Below are positions 63,401 through 64,000 of a stretch of DNA of 64,000 nt, piece after piece; positions within the stretch are counted from its first letter, which is position 1; the number at the start of each line of letters is the position of its first letter. Where the stretch lies: assembly GCA_016787895.1 (NCBI GenBank), contig JAEUTN010000005.1:62001-126000 (forward strand), written 5' to 3'. Position numbers and translations under genes: made by a program. The DNA comes from Bacteroidia bacterium. GTDB lineage: Bacteria; Bacteroidota; Bacteroidia; B-17B0; Aurantibacillaceae. The notes under the pieces are model-generated. The model searched no databases. It had not been told where the DNA came from and saw only the letters and a list, made by a program, of their open reading frames with translations.

Positions 63401-63698
63401 CGATGGCAATAAATTTCCGGTGGGGGGCGCGCAACTCGATAACAACAGGGTATTTGTTACCCAGCGCATCAAAACACCCGGTTCTTCCATGGCGTATATG
63501 TTTTCCGACGGGTATGCCGACCAGTTCGGGGGGGAGAGGGGCAAAAAGTTTATGGTTAAACGTTTTCACGATTTGTTAATGACCATACACCATTTACCGG
63601 CGGAGGAACAAAGAGCCGCCCTGAAACGCAGTTTTGACGAGTGGAAAGCTAATCACGAGCAGGTGGATGATGTGTTGATTGTTGGAATAGAAGTATAG
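60495..63698 (+). CDS. Propeller-sensor (Reg_prop/Y_Y_Y) SpoIIE-type serine phosphatase
   Basis: 1067 residues with a signal peptide (~1-21, ending LYSQ). A two-propeller extracytoplasmic sensor of ~14 Reg_prop blades fills ~25-660 (TSEEGLSTNFVKCIMQDDRGFMWFGTQDGLNKYDG, EDRNGVVMVGG, DSKGKVWIGTNDGG), then a Y_Y_Y domain (~670-760; ALDFTDPEKNKFRYKLEGYDKDW), a transmembrane helix (~775-795), a coiled coil and a PP2C/SpoIIE phosphatase (~845-1067) with metal-binding DIVSGDFYWF, VDCTGHGVPGAFMSM and DGYADQFGG, ending DDVLIVGIEV. The usual partner of this sensor is a histidine kinase; here it drives a Ser/Thr phosphatase. The next gene encodes a SiaB-type kinase, its likely counterpart. Confidence 0.93.
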   Translation: MKLKRPIGVFLFWLFFHSLYSQQLRFKQITSEEGLSTNFVKCIMQDDRGFMWFGTQDGLNKYDGYQVKVFKNNPTDSSSIFCSDITTLRQLREDIILIGTLEGLTFFNPVTEKFRHLNSTDAKINCRINAVIKQDEQHALIGTEKGLFQLDISSGKITKTYFPAREVNVKCLALVNKQVLLGTYTEGLYRLKGQNAEKVELLIPDYSEFKSEDIISITSIDQYGEKIYLSTYGNGMFKVDKYFEVEQNIRFGEKVNNANYVKDFKIRNNKIYAATVYGLVVYNLFTEELDLYQKQDNPLSLNSNNCNVIFLDNQNNFWIGTEAGGINISFFRSLKFPTSTHNYESKFENIHCFYEDRNGVVMVGGVNVLDEINLKTGAAESHRQLLQSGSAISIERESESIYWVGTYGNGLYRYDKTTKKGKRILDSDKGGTIVCLKLDGNYLYAGSIGDGLFRIDLRTYEISNYTRSEGLPSNNINTIFKDSKGKVWIGTNDGGLVKMSSFVQNGKLPVEKVFDNKGKLGQIASNMVLGVNEDKRGNIWVATSTGLSKLLSNNTFYNFYEKDGLANTYLYSILKDSADCFWMSSNSGIIKFDPKYSEKEITFKNYNIKDGLINTEYSNGAAFASKTGMMYFGGAKGFNAFRPSAIKDNLHVPESYVIGYQRGGNDVEMDSLITYKKQLVLSWSENYFQFELAALDFTDPEKNKFRYKLEGYDKDWSAPTSVRYVSYTSLPGGDYVFKVKSSNNDGIWNEKPFEIRITVVPPFWRTKTFYVIVFLAGLALVYGYTQYRTRAMKKENKILESKVALRTKQLEEKNKDITSSIEYARRIQEAILPSKEHIYNKLKKVFILYQPKDIVSGDFYWFAEENGYKIFAVVDCTGHGVPGAFMSMIGHNLLHQIVLEKGITDPGEILNNLHKGVQEALRQGTNEINTNDGMDVSIISIKNDNSDIRWAGANRPLVVVTKSNELEKYDGNKFPVGGAQLDNNRVFVTQRIKTPGSSMAYMFSDGYADQFGGERGKKFMVKRFHDLLMTIHHLPAEEQRAALKRSFDEWKANHEQVDDVLIVGIEV

Positions 63699-63754
63699 GT
63701 GTATACGGAAAAGGCCCGGAACAAGTTAGACGGTTAAAAAGAAAAGACCCGGGA

Positions 63755-63784
63755 TTGCAACTCAATTAAAATACTATATATTTA
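63755..63784 (+). promoter_or_regulatory. Promoter of the SiaB-type gene
   Basis: TTG at 63755-63757, a 19-base spacer and TATATTTA at 63777-63784, one mismatch from TAnnTTTG. The predicted transcript starts about 20 bases before the TTG start at 63812. Confidence 0.45.
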
Positions 63785-63811
63785 CCTCAAAATTTCAGGC
63801 TCATAAAACTG

Positions 63812-64000
63812 TTGGACATATACGATATATACGATAAAATGGAGCGGAATAATATTCTGCTGTCATTTAAAGGAGAGATCACTTCTGAACTTCTGACTTC
63901 CATTTTGCAGATCATGGAAAACAAAATGGACAACCTCCAGGAAGAGCCTAAAATGAAAAAAAAGGTGTACAATGTGCTGGTGGAATGTTTGCAAAACCTC
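63812..64000 (+). CDS. SiaB-family protein kinase, N-terminal part (3' truncated by window end)
   Basis: 63 codons are visible from a TTG at 63812 (ATG alternative at 63839). The sequence matches the start of the SiaB family: YDIYDKMERNNILLSFKGEI, LLTSILQIMENKMDN, then KKVYNVLVECLQNL at the window edge. SiaB is a GHKL-fold kinase that phosphorylates SiaC, countered by the SpoIIE-type phosphatase SiaA; in Pseudomonas aeruginosa this switch controls a diguanylate cyclase and aggregation. Here it directly follows a SpoIIE-type membrane phosphatase gene with a 113-base gap, as expected for such a module. SiaC and a cyclase would be looked for just beyond 64000. Confidence 0.85.
   Translation, partial: MDIYDIYDKMERNNILLSFKGEITSELLTSILQIMENKMDNLQEEPKMKKKVYNVLVECLQNL

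Noticed and set aside
63720..63770. Hairpin downstream of the propeller-phosphatase gene
   Set aside because: GC blocks (GGCCCGG and CCCGGG) are present but do not pair into a stable stem followed by T residues.
1..64000. CRISPR arrays, rRNA, tRNA and insertion sequences
   Set aside because: I looked for spaced direct repeats, conserved rRNA or tRNA arms and transposase motifs and saw none; this was by eye, so a dedicated search could still find a tRNA.

Overview
This 64 kb window comes from a chromosome of a Bacteroidota bacterium, probably class Bacteroidia and of Flavobacteriales/Sphingobacteriales type; I cannot place it more finely from sequence alone. The evidence is the dense set of type IX secretion (T9SS) and gliding genes (two PorP/SprF proteins, PorQ, a PorG-like barrel, GldC), many proteins with T9SS C-terminal sorting domains, a TonB receptor with a CarboxypepD_reg-like domain, LytS/LytTR two-component pairs, Bacteroidota promoters (TTG, N17-23, TAnnTTTG), frequent TTG/GTG starts and little Shine-Dalgarno sequence. 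No rRNA, tRNA, CRISPR array or transposase was seen.

Layout. 1-3.9 kb: tail of a PKD adhesin with a gliding-type CTD, then SprF, a PorE-like OmpA protein and acylphosphatase in one tight operon. 3.9-7.8 kb (minus strand): a T9SS cargo protein and a LytTR/LytS pair whose kinase carries an extracellular LamG-like domain. 7.8-15.6 kb: an AT-rich accessory island of four secreted proteins (tail-fibre-like, GH-A glycosidase, a frameshifted beta-propeller-like protein, and a LamG/S74 protein). Its first and last genes share an upstream element with conserved internal spacing, and two near-identical terminators lie in it. 15.7-20.2 kb: SurA-like isomerase, a long non-coding palindrome, DUF1801 and DUF1905 genes, then a two-gene cassette-like patch holding a small secreted protein and a TIR-domain protein of the Cap12/Pycsar type.

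20.5-30.6 kb: a second LytS/LytTR pair, PorQ, another palindrome, a SprB-repeat adhesin, an acyltransferase, cystathionine beta-synthase plus type I asparaginase, and a DUF3127 protein with an SSB-like tip. 30.8-40.8 kb: TRL-like lipoprotein, flavin reductase, DHFR-like protein, TonB receptor, RecQ, PD40-like lipoprotein, Rpe, and an M43-like protein lacking the catalytic glutamate. 40.9-48.7 kb: a second complete adhesin-SprF-PorE-like module. 48.7-57.4 kb: Lon-N protein, PorG-like barrel, DUF3822-RsmD, an OmpA protein coupled to GldC, a FolK-deoxynucleoside kinase fusion, and SppA. 57.4-64 kb: GT4 glycosyltransferase and AsnB, then a propeller-SpoIIE phosphatase receptor followed by a truncated SiaB-type kinase gene.

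The dominant theme is cell-surface biology: export and anchoring of large adhesins by T9SS, surface sensing, and envelope chaperones and proteases, with small accessory inserts including a candidate immune effector.
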